Shown here piece by piece: positions 35,771 through 46,199 of a stretch of DNA of 64,000 nucleotides. This stretch comes from Cryptomeria japonica. Taxonomy: Eukaryota > Streptophyta > Pinopsida > Cupressales > Cupressaceae. Where the stretch lies: contig NC_081414.1 in NCBI RefSeq assembly GCF_030272615.1, positions 334,776,427 through 334,840,426 of the forward strand. The letters run 5' to 3'. The position numbers and the translations under genes are program-made. Within the stretch, counting starts at the first letter, position 1. The number at the start of each line of letters is the position of its first letter. A model generated the notes under the pieces. It saw only the letters and a program-made list of their open reading frames with translations. It made no database searches and was not told where the DNA came from.

Positions 35771-37008
35771 TGTAGCGTCCTAAAATTGTGACACTTGCAA
35801 TTTCGACCGCATTTGGGTCTTCATGATGGTGACGCAACACTGAACCTGAATGGAGACCCCGAAACTTGTTTATGACATCAAAAACTGCATTTTTCAGCAC
35901 CCTGGCCTGATCCTCCTTGCACCCTCCTGTCCCTGGAGGTGGGACCATGGCACCCAGTGCCCTGGTCCTTCAGGACCAGGACGCCCAGTGCCTTGGTCCC
36001 CTAGGACCATGGCGCCCAGCGCCCTGGTCCCTAGCCCTATTTTTGGGCCCGGTCTCTTTTGGGTCTCGGGTCTTTATGTTTGCAAATTGGAAAATAATCT
36101 TTCCTAGTCGGCTTAAGGTCGAAAAAATCAATCTATCAACCCTAATTGACAAGTATATAAACTAAATTTCCTCTCCCATTTTGAAAAGATAAAAAAGAAG
36201 GCGGAAACGATATTCAAACATTCAAGCATTCCTTCAAGCAATTGATCATTCTAAGTCTCCATTCAAGGCTAAGTGTTGCATTCAAGACAAGGATTCAACC
36301 ATTGAAGAGGAGATCACATACAACATACAACATACAACAACATCTACACCTTCGCATGTAAGAATACAAACATTCTTACAACAAGGTACTAGTACTTGTT
36401 TTACATTACAATCATTTACATTTACAACATTTCTCATTTCTTGGTTAATTCCAAAACCGGGGTTTGACCTAAGGGAAAACCCCTAATCCCTAACCCCCCA
36501 ATCATCTTCACTTTTCTGTGTGTAGGTTGCAGGTACACGACTATAATTGAAGATCTGGAACCCTTGTGCAGAAACGAACAGATCCCCCTTCGTTTCGTGG
36601 ATTTTTCGGAGGACTGTGTGCATGCCGGGCACCATCGTCCCGTCAACTTTCGCTCAAATTTGTAGGACAACTCCGTCTCGACATTTTACTGCTAATTCTA
36701 GGTCCGTAGCTTCATCCTATATTCCTATCTCTGTTTATAAGCGAATCTTTCTCACTTTTCATGCATTCCTAGTTCAATCTTTCTATCTACATTCTTTACA
36801 AAAGAGGGTAGCCTTGTTGTCTTAACCCTTGAAACTCATTTAGAATCCAATCTTGCATTGTGTGGGATTGGATCTTGTTGGTTTCAACCCCTCTTTTGAA
36901 TGTAAAGTCTCCCCTAAGTGAAAACCGCCAACCCTAGTGACCTCCTTCCCCTCTCCTTGGAGTGGTGGGGGGAACACTTAGGGTTCGCTCGTGATTTTCC
37001 GCTTTACA
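35771..37008 (+). repeat. 5' LTR of the inner element
   Basis: 1238 bp. It includes three copies of a 31-bp unit (35940-36033, GGACCATGG.GCCCAG.GCC type), against four in the 3' LTR. A TATATAAAC box is at 36154-36162. Confidence 0.9.
36154..36162 (+). promoter_or_regulatory. TATA box of the inner LTR
   Basis: TATATAAAC in AAGTATATAAACTAAATTTC. It is conserved in the 3' LTR near 42788. Confidence 0.6.
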
Positions 37009-37030
37009 TTTTGGTGAACCCGACGTGAAC
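37009..37030 (+). promoter_or_regulatory. Primer-binding site of the inner element
   Basis: TTTTGGTGAACCCGACGTGA follows the 5' LTR directly and carries the TGG complementary to a tRNA CCA end. I do not assign the tRNA. Confidence 0.65.
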
Positions 37031-38187
37031 ATCCTTTCTGATTATTGATGGTTAGTTTTGAAAATTGGATGCCTTAATTACATTTCCATGTTTGATCTTT
37101 TGCAAATTTTAGAGGTTAATTGCATAAAAACCCTAAATTTTCTTTTTAGTAATTAAGCTTGTGAAATGTCTAATTGTTAATGCTTGTTTCAGATCTACCC
37201 TTCTATTGCAAATTATCAATTCATATCTGTGCTTTAATTTTGAAAATTAAGTGGTTAAGTGACAAAACCCTAATTTTTAAAAACCCTCTTGATTCAGCCT
37301 TTGACTGATGATTTCATTGATTAAAACACCTCCAAATCGACTGTAACTTTGGATTCCGCAACAAAATTATAATATCTCTCATCCCTGAAAATTTGGAAAA
37401 AAGTTGCGAGGACCGTGTGCACCCCGAGCACCATCGTCCCCGACATTTTTTCCGAAATTTCGAGAGTTAGATCTTACTGTATTTTTCTGCTAAAATCTAG
37501 AATTTTGGCTGATTTTATCAATTACAACACTTTCAAAATTAAAGTCAAAGTTGGTCTAGTGATTGCTTGGATTAGGGCTTATAATCATTCAAAAATTATT
37601 GAAATTGAAATTTTGTGTCAAAATTGTGTTCTTACTGTCCTAAATCTGAAAAGTGTGTTGGCATTCATTCGAAATTTCAGTGCTTTATTCAAATTCTTGC
37701 AATTTGTGACTTTTGAAATTAAGTGTTTAATTACACCAACTTTGATTTCCGATTTCAAAATTGAATTTTGCATGAAATTGAGTCAACTTTTAAATTTCAA
37801 AACTTGCATTACTCTTAGTATTCCCTCTAAAATCATAAAATTCAAAATTTCAGTTTCCCTCTCTTTTTCAAAATTCAAATTTTGCATTTTTCAACAATCT
37901 GGGTAGGGTTCAATTTTGAGATTGTAACTTTAATTTGGCCTATCTACAGATCGTAAAATCACTCAATTTTTTCAGATTAGCTTTAAAATCATCATAACTT
38001 TCATCCTTGAAAATTTCAAAAAAAAGTTGCAAGGACCGTGTGCACCCCGAGCGCAACGGTCCCTGACATTTTTTTCAAAATTTCGGGAGATTGTCGTGAT
38101 TGCATTTAATAGCCTAAATCTAGGAGATTGGCTGATTTTATTGAGATTTGCTACCTCTAAATTCAAAATCTTCTCTCTCTCTAGTGC
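37031..38187 (+). other. Inner element leader with repeated module
   Basis: Untranslated leader of about 1.2 kb. A module around GGACCGTGTGCACCCCGAGC occurs at 37387-37470 and 38008-38092, and in related form within the LTR at 36608. The open frame from 37415 is an AT-rich chance frame. Confidence 0.6.
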
Positions 38188-38883
38188 ATGAGTTTTACAA
38201 CAATAAGCCCTACTTACACTATTCCCGTTAGACGAAGCCTTAGAATTAAGTCTTTCCGAGGTTTAATTACCGAGGAGATGGAACTTAATTTGAATAGCCT
38301 CTTTAACGAGGACACGGGTAATTCCTCTAATCCTCCTAATGATGAAGAAGCTTTCCATGAGGTTTCTGTAGAACAACTTTCGAAATTGGATAACCAATTT
38401 GATGATTTTCAGCAATGGATGTCTCAAGAGTATCCTGATAGTCAAGCTCTTTCATTAATTGAGGGTCTAAAATGTATGGTTCAAAGTGATAAGAATGGAA
38501 TTGATATTTTGCATGGTATTGCACACATTGTGGATTCGAATGTGATGCCTATGAAGAGTTGTGCCAAAACTGTAGGTTATACACAACCTCCTACTCAAGT
38601 CAATCATTCTATTCCTTTGACAACTTCTATTGCTAGTATACCTACTTTTACATCAAACATAATGACTACTTCAATACAGGACATTCCCCCTATGATCACC
38701 ATTCATGGGGGAAATCCTTCTTCTTCAATTAACTCTCTTCCTTCATTTAATCCAACTTCTTCATTCATTTCTTCAATGAGTGTCCCTATTACATCTCCAC
38801 AAATGAACATGACGCAAGGGGGCAATTCATTCAACCATTCCATTCCTCATTGTAGTGCTCCTCTTTTCCAATCATCTCTATGA
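38188..38883 (+). pseudogene. Inner element gag N-terminal part
   Basis: A 231-codon frame from ATGAGTTTTACAACA. It is acidic near the start (EEMELNLNSLFNEDTG) and rich in Ser, Pro, Thr and Ile later, with no named domain. It ends QSSL then TGA, which overlaps the ATG of the next frame (CTATGAC). The next frame continues the same Ser/Pro/Asn-rich style, so I read the two as one gag protein split by a one-base shift, not as two genes. The ATG lies 1.18 kb past the LTR and is the first that gives a long frame. Confidence 0.6.
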
Positions 38884-40196
38884 CTAACTATCATAGTGTC
38901 CGGCCACCTTACTCTCAATCAATACCTTCTTTCAATAACATAATACCTCCATCACAATCTAACACGTCTAATATGAATTCTTCGACTGAAGCGACCATTA
39001 ACAATCTTGCACAAACTGTCTCTTCTTTACAACAACAAATTGCCTCTATGAATCAATCTAAGTTTAGTGTGCCCACATTTGATGTTGCAAGCCCACTTTC
39101 TCTTGACATTGTTCGAGCTATCCCTCCTAAACATGCTAAAATCCCACATTTGGAACTTTATAATGGTAAAGGTGATCCTCTAACACATGTTAAGACTTTT
39201 CAAACAATATGTACCGATTTTGCTTATGACCAAAGGTTGCTTGCAAAACTGTTTACTAGAACATTAAGAGATAAAGCCCTACAATGGTATTGCTCGTTGC
39301 CTTCTTATTCTATTACTTCTTTCGAACAACTTGCAAATGCTTTTATTCAACAATTTCAAAACAATATAAGTCCTAAAGTTACTTTGATTGATTTAATGCA
39401 TTGTGAACAAGGTGTTAAAGAAAAAGTGACCGATTTCATTGGTACATATAAATATTTGTATGCTCAAATTTCTTTTCCAGTGCCTGACAATGATATTCAA
39501 AGAATCTTTATTTCTAATTTACAAAAAGATAGTAGAGAAAAACTTCCTTTTTTTGAGTTTACTTCTTTCCAACAGTTGTGTGCAACTCTTCACAATTATC
39601 AACTTACTGTGAGTCAAATGGAACAAGCAAATCCTATGGCTCCGAGTGATAAGGGTGATAGTAGTCAACAACCATTTGGGAAGTTTAAACCGAATAGAGA
39701 GTCCATTAAATTCAATGAAAACATCATCAACAACAATGTGAATGCAGCATCAGGTGTGCCTCCTATTTCTAAGTTTTTCAAGAAAGAAAGAAAGTTTACT
39801 CCTTTGAATGAATCATTGCATAGTATTATGAATAAGTTATTGGAACAAAATGTGCTTACTCTTCCTCCTATGAAGCAAATTGATCCTACAAAGATTAATT
39901 CACCCTATTTTGATAACAAATCTTTTTGTCAATTTCATCGTCAACCTGGGCATGATACTGAAAAATGTTTTGCTTTAAAGGGTAAAATTCAAGATTTGAT
40001 TGATAATAATACTATCTCTGTTTCAGGAGTGAATGATAAAGGCAATACATCTGTAGCTCCTCCTAACCAAAATCTTAAGATTTTTACTGATCCATTACCT
40101 TCCCATACCTCTAATGCGATTGAGGCTAATGATTCCTCTTTCTCATCTGATGGTCTTGTGTCTATGACTCCTAATGTGATTAACTTTGTAGAGTAG
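38880..40196 (+). CDS. gag: Inner element Gag (capsid and zinc knuckle)
   Basis: 438 codons. The capsid domain (retrotransposon gag, Pfam PF03732 type) spans about residues 85-255: LELYNGKGDPLTHVKTFQ, LLAKLFTRTLRDKALQWYC, SFEQLANAFIQQF and DLMHCEQGVKEKVTDFI. A zinc-knuckle variant, FCQFHRQPGHDTEKC, lies near residues 348-362, with His in place of the second Cys. Gag packages element RNA into virus-like particles. The frame is long and uninterrupted, the best-preserved coding region in the window. It ends at TAG (40194-40196), followed in frame by the protease-like region, so either the stop is a mutation or Gag and protease were made by readthrough. Confidence 0.8.
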   Translation: MTNYHSVRPPYSQSIPSFNNIIPPSQSNTSNMNSSTEATINNLAQTVSSLQQQIASMNQSKFSVPTFDVASPLSLDIVRAIPPKHAKIPHLELYNGKGDPLTHVKTFQTICTDFAYDQRLLAKLFTRTLRDKALQWYCSLPSYSITSFEQLANAFIQQFQNNISPKVTLIDLMHCEQGVKEKVTDFIGTYKYLYAQISFPVPDNDIQRIFISNLQKDSREKLPFFEFTSFQQLCATLHNYQLTVSQMEQANPMAPSDKGDSSQQPFGKFKPNRESIKFNENIINNNVNAASGVPPISKFFKKERKFTPLNESLHSIMNKLLEQNVLTLPPMKQIDPTKINSPYFDNKSFCQFHRQPGHDTEKCFALKGKIQDLIDNNTISVSGVNDKGNTSVAPPNQNLKIFTDPLPSHTSNAIEANDSSFSSDGLVSMTPNVINFVE

Positions 40197-41144
40197 CAAG
40201 AAAACACCAAAGAACCTTCCATCACATTTGATTCTAGTGAAACTATCAGGGCACCTGATGGTCCTCTATACATAGTTGCAAAAGTCAAGAATACACCTTG
40301 TCGTGGAGTGCTTATTGATCCTTCGTGCATGGTTAATGTTATTACTGAAGAATTTCTTTTTACTTTGCAATTGAATCAAGCGATCTATGACAAAACAGAT
40401 GTGATTGTGAAATTATTTGATGCATTTTCTTCTCCTGCAATTGGTTCTATTACATTACCTATTGAGGTCCATAACAAATCCCTTAATGTGAACTTTGCTA
40501 TTATTCCTTCATCCGAACAATTTCGTGTGAAGCTAGGCTATCCTTGGCTATCTTCCATGAAAGCTATTGCTTCTCCTATTCACAAGTGTTTGAAATTTCC
40601 CCATAATGGTGAAGTTGTTACTGTCAATCATAGTCTCTTTAAACCAGTTGAAAGAACTTCTAGTGTTCCTATTGATTATTTTTGGCCTAAACAATTCCAA
40701 TCTCTTCCTCCGCGAAGTGATCATATTTTCAAATCTTATCAAAAGTGGAAAACAGATATGATCCTATCTCTAAGTGAACCTAGAACACCCAAACTTGATA
40801 TTCCTATCGTTCTTGAGAAGGAAGTTTTTCCTTTGAAAGATAAAACTAATGTCTTTCCTCAAGAAGATTCCCAACCCATTCCTATGGATGTGACTATGTC
40901 TATATCTAATAAAGTTTCTAAAAGTAGACCTATACCTCCTCGTCATGATGGACTTGGTCTCCTTCCTAAACCAAATATTCCTCCTTTATATGGAGCAGTT
41001 CCTCCTCCTTCCTCTTATGGAGAGAAGAGACCTTCCTCTTCTCCTATTATTCAGCCTAAGAGACCACAACCTAAACACCCAAGTAATAAGGATGAGAACA
41101 TTCCTCCTCCTCAATCTTCTCCACTTCCTACTAAGACTAGATGA
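40197..41144 (+). pseudogene. Inner element protease-like region
   Basis: In frame with gag after its TAG. It reads YIVAKVKNTPCRGVLIDPSC (40269-40328), then VNVITEEFL, LPIEVHNKSLNVNFAIIPSS and KLGYPWLSSMKAI, the usual retropepsin order with a downstream LG-PWL-like block. The catalytic motif, normally D-S/T-G or D-G-G, reads D-P-S-C here (Asp at 40317-40319), so activity is doubtful. A proline-rich basic tail (PPRHDGLGLLPKPNIPPLYG) follows to TGA at 41142-41144. No reverse transcriptase follows. Confidence 0.65.
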
Positions 41145-41636
41145 AATCGTTCTGTACGTGAACGCCGACGAAAGCGTCGTCTTAGAGCTCAGGCAGCTGC
41201 TTCTCAAACTTTGCAATTCCTGAAAACACCTTCAGCTAGTATTTCTCCATTTTCTCCTCAACCGAAAATTGAGCCAAAATCTCCTAAATATAAGATGCAT
41301 GATGGTCTTGATCCGGTGCGAGTTAAAGATCCTATTTTTATAAATCTTGATGATGATATAGATGAAAATGTTATTCATGATGAAAATGTTACTTCTCTTG
41401 CTTCTGATAGTGAATATGAATTTGTTGATGTTGATAACCATTTATCTAACGAATTTTCTAAAGCACTTATCCTAGCTCCTAGACAAGAACAACGTGGCTT
41501 GGAACATGAACATAGCCCTTGTTTGGATCTTGTGATAGCTCCATCTGCTGTGTTGGATGTTCCTCCTCTAGGGTGTTCCCTGCCTTCCCAAAATATTGAT
41601 CAGCAAGATTGGGGGGTAGATGACATGCTAGACTAG
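41145..41636 (+). pseudogene. Inner element C-terminal tail of the polyprotein
   Basis: Continues in the same frame after the TGA (a likely CGA-to-TGA change, since RERRRKRRLR follows). It is basic at first, then acidic: INLDDDIDENVIHDENV and SDSEYEFVDVDNH. It ends WGVDDMLD and TAG at 41634-41636. No known domain. It takes the place where reverse transcriptase would be in a complete element. Confidence 0.5.
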
Positions 41637-42372
41637 TTCATTAGCATAGCAGATTCTCTCCTCCTCTCTTTCTTTTGTTACTTCTTCTATGTGTTATTCT
41701 CATTCTTCTATTTGTTGTCCTTAGTGTTGTCTACTTGAGGATGATGCAAAGCATTGAGATTTATTTTGGTCTCTCTCATGTTGACTCAAAAGACACATGT
41801 GTTCCCTTCTTCTAGGTGACCTTCCTTGATGGGGAAATGAAGAACAATTATGCATACATACATATATTATCATACAGCATACTGACCCCGAGGAAAGTGA
41901 AGTCACCTCGTGCTTTGTGTTTTGTGTCTATTATCCTTGGGTTTATCTCACACTTGGGGGCTAAATCTTTGTGATAACATGCTCCTTTCCCTTCTCATTT
42001 CTTATGTGTATCACTACCTTAAAGCAATCACCCCCGTTGAGGCGTGTGTGATCGCTTTAACATAGGGGGGCATACACCCCGTCTATCCCTTCAGGATACT
42101 TGAAAATTTCTTGGCGAACTTAGCTTTGCCTTGAAAATTTTTGGTATTTTTCTTGCATAACTCATAGTGAGGGAACCTTACTACTGATAGTCATGGTTCT
42201 CCCTCGTGATCTTCCCTTTTACTTTGTCAATCGAAGTCGTAAGATCCTTAGTCCACTGGGGGCTTGGTGTATCTTGCCTCCTTGACGTGGTGAAAGTCTT
42301 TCAATGTTGTTTCCTTGTACTTTACTGGAAGTATGAGCGGACGCTTATACTCCCGCTAAAGTGGGGGCTAAA
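41637..42372 (+). other. Inner element 3' untranslated region and polypurine tract
   Basis: No frame. It ends GCTAAAGTGGGGGCTAAA directly before the 3' LTR; AAAGTGGGGG is the likely polypurine tract. Confidence 0.65.
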
Positions 42373-43649
42373 TGTAGCGTCCTAAAATTGTGACACTTGC
42401 AATTTCGACCGCATTTGGGTCTTCACGATGGCGACGCAACACTGAACTTGAATGGAGACCCCGAAACTTGTTTATGACATCAAAAACTGCATTTTTCAGC
42501 ACCCTGGCCTGATCCTCCTTGCACCCTGCTGTCCCTGGAGGTGGGACCATGGCGCCCAGCGCCCTGGTCCTTCAGGACCAGGATGCCCAGCGCCCTGGTC
42601 CCCCAGGACCATGGCGCCCAGTGCCCTGGTCCCCCAGGACCATGGCGCCCAGCGCCCTGGTCCCTGGCTCTATTTTTGGGCCCGGTCTCTTTTGGGTCTC
42701 AGGTCTTTATGTTTGCAAATTGGAAAATAATCTTTCTTGGTCAGCCTAAGGTCGGAAAAATCAGTCTATCAACCCTAATTGACAAGTATATAAACTACAT
42801 TTCCTCTCCCATTTTGAAAAGATAAAAAAGAAGGTGGAAACGATATTCAAACATTCAAGCATTCAAGCATTCCTTCAAGCAATTGATCATTCTAAGTCTC
42901 CATTCAAGGCTAAGTGTTGCATTCAAGACAAGGATTCAACCATTGAAGAGGAGATCACATACAACATACAACATACAACAACATCTACACCTTCGCATGT
43001 AAGAATACAAACATTCTTACAACAAGGTACTAGTACTTGTTTTACATTACAATCATTTACATTTACAACATTTCTCATTTCTTGGTTAATTCCAAAACCG
43101 GGGTTTGACCTAAGGGCAAACCCCTAATCCCTAACCCCCCAATCGTTTTCTCTTTTCTATGTGTAGGTTGCAGGTATACGGCTGTAATTGAAGATCTGGA
43201 ACCCTTGTGCAGAAACAAACAGATCCCCCTTCGTTTCGCGGATTTTTCGGAGGATCGTGTGCACACCGGGTGCCATCGTCCCGTCAACTTTCGCTCAAAT
43301 TTGCAGGACAACGCCGTCTCGACATTTTACTGCTAATTCTAGGTCCGCAACTTCATCCTATATTCCTATCTCTGTTTATAAGCGAATCTTTCTCACTTTT
43401 CATGCATTCCTAGTTCAATCTTTCTATCTACATTCTTTACAAAAGAGGGTAGCCTTGCTGTCTTAACCCTTGAAACTCATTTAGAATCCAATCTTGCATT
43501 GTGTGGGATTGGATCTTGTTGGTTTCAACCCCTCTTTTGAATGTAAAGTCTCCCCTAAGTGAAAACCGCCAACCCTAGTGACCTCCTTCCCCTCTCCTTG
43601 GAGTGGTGGGGGGAACACTTAGGGTTCGCTCGCGATTTTCCGCTTTACA
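42373..43649 (+). repeat. 3' LTR of the inner element
   Basis: 1277 bp. It has four copies of the 31-bp GGACCATGGCGCCCAG unit (42541-42663) where the 5' LTR has three, plus a short extra CATTCAAG repeat near 42850-42865. Otherwise it matches 35771-37008. Confidence 0.9.
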
Positions 43650-45052
43650 CTCCGAAAGGGTGGTAATCTTTATGCAAGAGACATAGTAACTCTCCCAAGA
43701 CACTTTCCATATCGTGCCCCCATTAGCATTTGGAGTCGGATAATACAGCGTTGAGAATCCATTGTTTGAGACTCAGTGACCATATTCTAATTAGCTATTG
43801 GGTGTGTACCTAAGTCAACAAGCAAAGGTTTTCATTCTCAGCCAACTTCCTTAGGGTTTAGCATGCTTGGAGTCACTTATCATATCATGTGTTTGTTGTG
43901 TATTCATCCCTAAATTGACAAATCAGACATCCAAAAACTGGAAGACATAAGCAAAACATTAAACTTTAGTTATAAAAAATTCAACCAAACAAACATTTTT
44001 TTTATCTTTGTCTGGTTGTTTGTCGTACGAGTTAGGTTCTCTATCATACGAACCTGTTTACATAAAATCTTTTGTCGTACGACACAAAATCTTTTGTTAT
44101 ACTACATAGAATATATTGTCGTACTACACAACATCTTGTGTAGTACTACATAGAATCTTTTGTCGTACTACACAACATCTTGTGTAGTACTACACAAAAT
44201 CTTTTGTCATACTACACAACATCTTGTGTAGTACTACACAAAATATGTTGTCGTACTACACAAAATCTTTTGTCATACTACACAAAATCTTTTGTAGTAC
44301 TACACAAAATCTTTCACCTTACTACACAACATTCTGTGTTGTACAAAATATTGCTTTTTACATGAAATCTTTGATTGGTCGTATTGTCTTGTAAGTTTGG
44401 TCGTTCTAAGTTGCATATCTCGTCATATGAAACCCTGCATTTGTCGGTCCAGAGCTCTATCCTGCATGCCTGTTTCAGATTTGTCATTTTTGCCTGATCA
44501 ATTTGTAGTAAACATAAACACTTGTTATTTGTTATTTTGTGCTTGGATTGTCTCCTTTGTTTGCTTGGTTGAGTTATCATCTGTCAAAATCAGACTTTAG
44601 AAAATATACACCTTAAGATTTTCAAAGTACTCACCCTTAACAAGTTCAAGATCTAAACATCTCAAAGTGCATTATCACCCTCTTTGATAAACTGATCACT
44701 CAAATATAGTTTCTCATCAGGATCAATCATCCTTTATCATGAAATTGAAACGTTTGGCCAAGATAACCTTGTCCCACATCGTAGGATATATCATTCCTAC
44801 TAGACTTGGTTCTTATCAAATCACCATCATTGCACTCCTAAACCAAAGATCAAAAAACTTGCAAACCTTTAAATGCTTGAATCCTCTTTTAGTGTCATAT
44901 CACTCTATCGTATCTACCTTAGCAATTGATCACTTATCAAAATGACTTAAACAATCAAATCCTAGCACAATATCACACACAATGCCGATTTTAATTAGAG
45001 CACAAAGACATAAGATCGCTGAAACATTGGAAATAGCTGAAATCATAGAAAC
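43650..45052 (+). other. Outer element leader, right of the nested insertion
   Basis: Begins with the target-duplication copy CTCCG. It carries CGTACGAG words, the 22-bp minisatellite (44061-44345), then AT-rich DNA up to the protease frame. I see no gag capsid motif. Confidence 0.55.
44061..44345 (+). repeat. 22-bp self-complementary minisatellite, 13 units
   Basis: Thirteen units in exact 22-bp register, each beginning CACAA or CATA and ending GTACTA or a variant. Two main types are CACAAAATCTTTTGT and CACAACATCTTGTGT, which partly alternate. Each unit is nearly palindromic (ACAA...TTGT), so single strands would fold into repeated hairpins. It lies in the leader of the outer element, downstream of its primer site. 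Confidence 0.9.
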
Positions 45053-45850
45053 ATGGCATACCAGAGCAAAAGACAAGAACACATAACAAACCAACATATC
45101 AGAGAAATCAAACAAGTTCAAAATCAAAATCCAATCATGTCAAAACCTAACAGGGATTCAAACACATATCCAAAGAAAAGTGGCTCTTTTATGCAACTAT
45201 TAAAAGGATCCTTAAAAGATTTGGATGAGAAAGATCACAATCACACACCTATATCTAGCAATGGCTCATCCCCCCATAAACAATTTGATTCTCCAAAGGC
45301 ATCTATTCCTACACCTCTTGAAAGATTGCAAGATCCTTCCATAGCATCCTTACCAAACAATATACCCATCAAGCCTATTTCAGAGGATTCTATTCAAAGT
45401 TCATCTCCTTCATATCCCAGTATTAATTCATTACAAAATCCCCATAGTGCTTCCTTGCAAATTGAAGTCCTCATTCATAGAACGCTTGTTAAACGTGTCC
45501 TAATAGATGGGGGAGCTAGCTTGAACATTTTCTCTATGAATCTTTTCTGTACTCTAGGCTATTCAAAAGATGCAGTTGATCCCCTAGAAAAGATCAAAAT
45601 TAAAACATATGGTGAAGAACATTACTCTAAAGGAATTGTGATGTTACCTATCAGGGTGGGACCTTTACAAAAAGACACAACATGCCAAGTTCTAGACTTG
45701 CAGCTACCATATAACATACTCTTGGGAGGACCATGGATACATGATATAGAGGTTGTCCCATCAACATAACACTAGTGTGTAAAATTTCCCTACAATGGGC
45801 AGGAAATCACAATATCAGCAGAATCAAATCCATTGCAGTGTTGTAATAAT
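45053..45850 (+). pseudogene. Outer element protease
   Basis: A 238-codon frame. The N-terminal half is Ser/Pro/Asn-rich. The retropepsin core is in the second half: VKRVLIDGGASLNIFS, with catalytic D-G-G at 45506-45514, then IKIKTYGEEHYSKGIVMLPI, and QLPYNILLGGPWIHD near the end, the expected LG-PWI block. The frame ends VPST and TAA, but the same family-typical sequence continues in an adjoining frame as CVKFPYNGQEITI. It cleaves the Gag-Pol polyprotein in active elements. No gag lies upstream, an unusual arrangement. Confidence 0.75.
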
Positions 45851-45948
45851 CTGAAATCAGCTCAAGAGGTCATTGTTTCACATAAAAGAGAGGTAGCAGC
45901 TTCAAGCACACAACCAAAGAACAATCATTTGCATCAATTTTTTCAAAC

Positions 45949-46199
45949 ATGGAAGAACAAATGCAGCTAAAAGATTGGGGAAATGGAGAATATTTGCTAT
46001 CATGGAAAAACAAACAAGAGCAAATTGAAATTGAAAGGGAAGAAGCAGATGTAGAAGTCGATGTAGTTCACCTGTATGTAGGACAACCGTTAGGAACTAG
46101 CCCACTCGAATCAGAATCACATGCGACTGACATGGACTTAACCGAGGATGATCAAGATTTTCTTATCGAGGTCATTCTGATGAGAGTATCATTCTAAAC
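45949..46199 (+). pseudogene. Outer element linker region, acidic
   Basis: An 82-codon frame (MEEQMQLKDWGNGEYLLS, then EREEADVEVDVVHLYVG and LTEDDQDFLIEV). It is acidic, with no known domain, and lies between protease and RNase H where reverse transcriptase should be. It is probably what remains of a spacer next to the deletion. Confidence 0.4.

Larger units (their letters stand above)
35771..43649 (+). mobile_element. Ty3/gypsy-like gag-protease element (inner), non-autonomous
   Basis: LTRs 35771-37008 and 42373-43649 run from TGTAGCGTCC to CGCTTTACA. They are flanked by CTTCG (35766-35770) and CTCCG (43650-43654), a 4/5 target duplication. The primer site TTTTGGTGAACCCGACGTGA follows the 5' LTR, and AAAGTGGGGGCTAAA precedes the 3' LTR. 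The interior codes for gag, a protease-like domain and a C-terminal tail only. No reverse transcriptase, RNase H or integrase motif is present, so mobility would depend on proteins from another element. LTR differences, about 3-6 percent by eye where compared, are mostly transitions. Confidence 0.88.

Noticed and set aside
37415-37906. 163-codon open frame in the inner leader
   Set aside because: AT-rich Phe/Lys/Ile composition, lies in the untranslated leader, and starts within a repeated non-coding module.
39989-40330. 113-codon minus-strand frame opposite gag
   Set aside because: Shadow of the well-supported plus-strand gag and protease-like coding region.
44180-44365. Repetitive open frame across the 22-bp minisatellite
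   Set aside because: Artefact of the tandem repeat.
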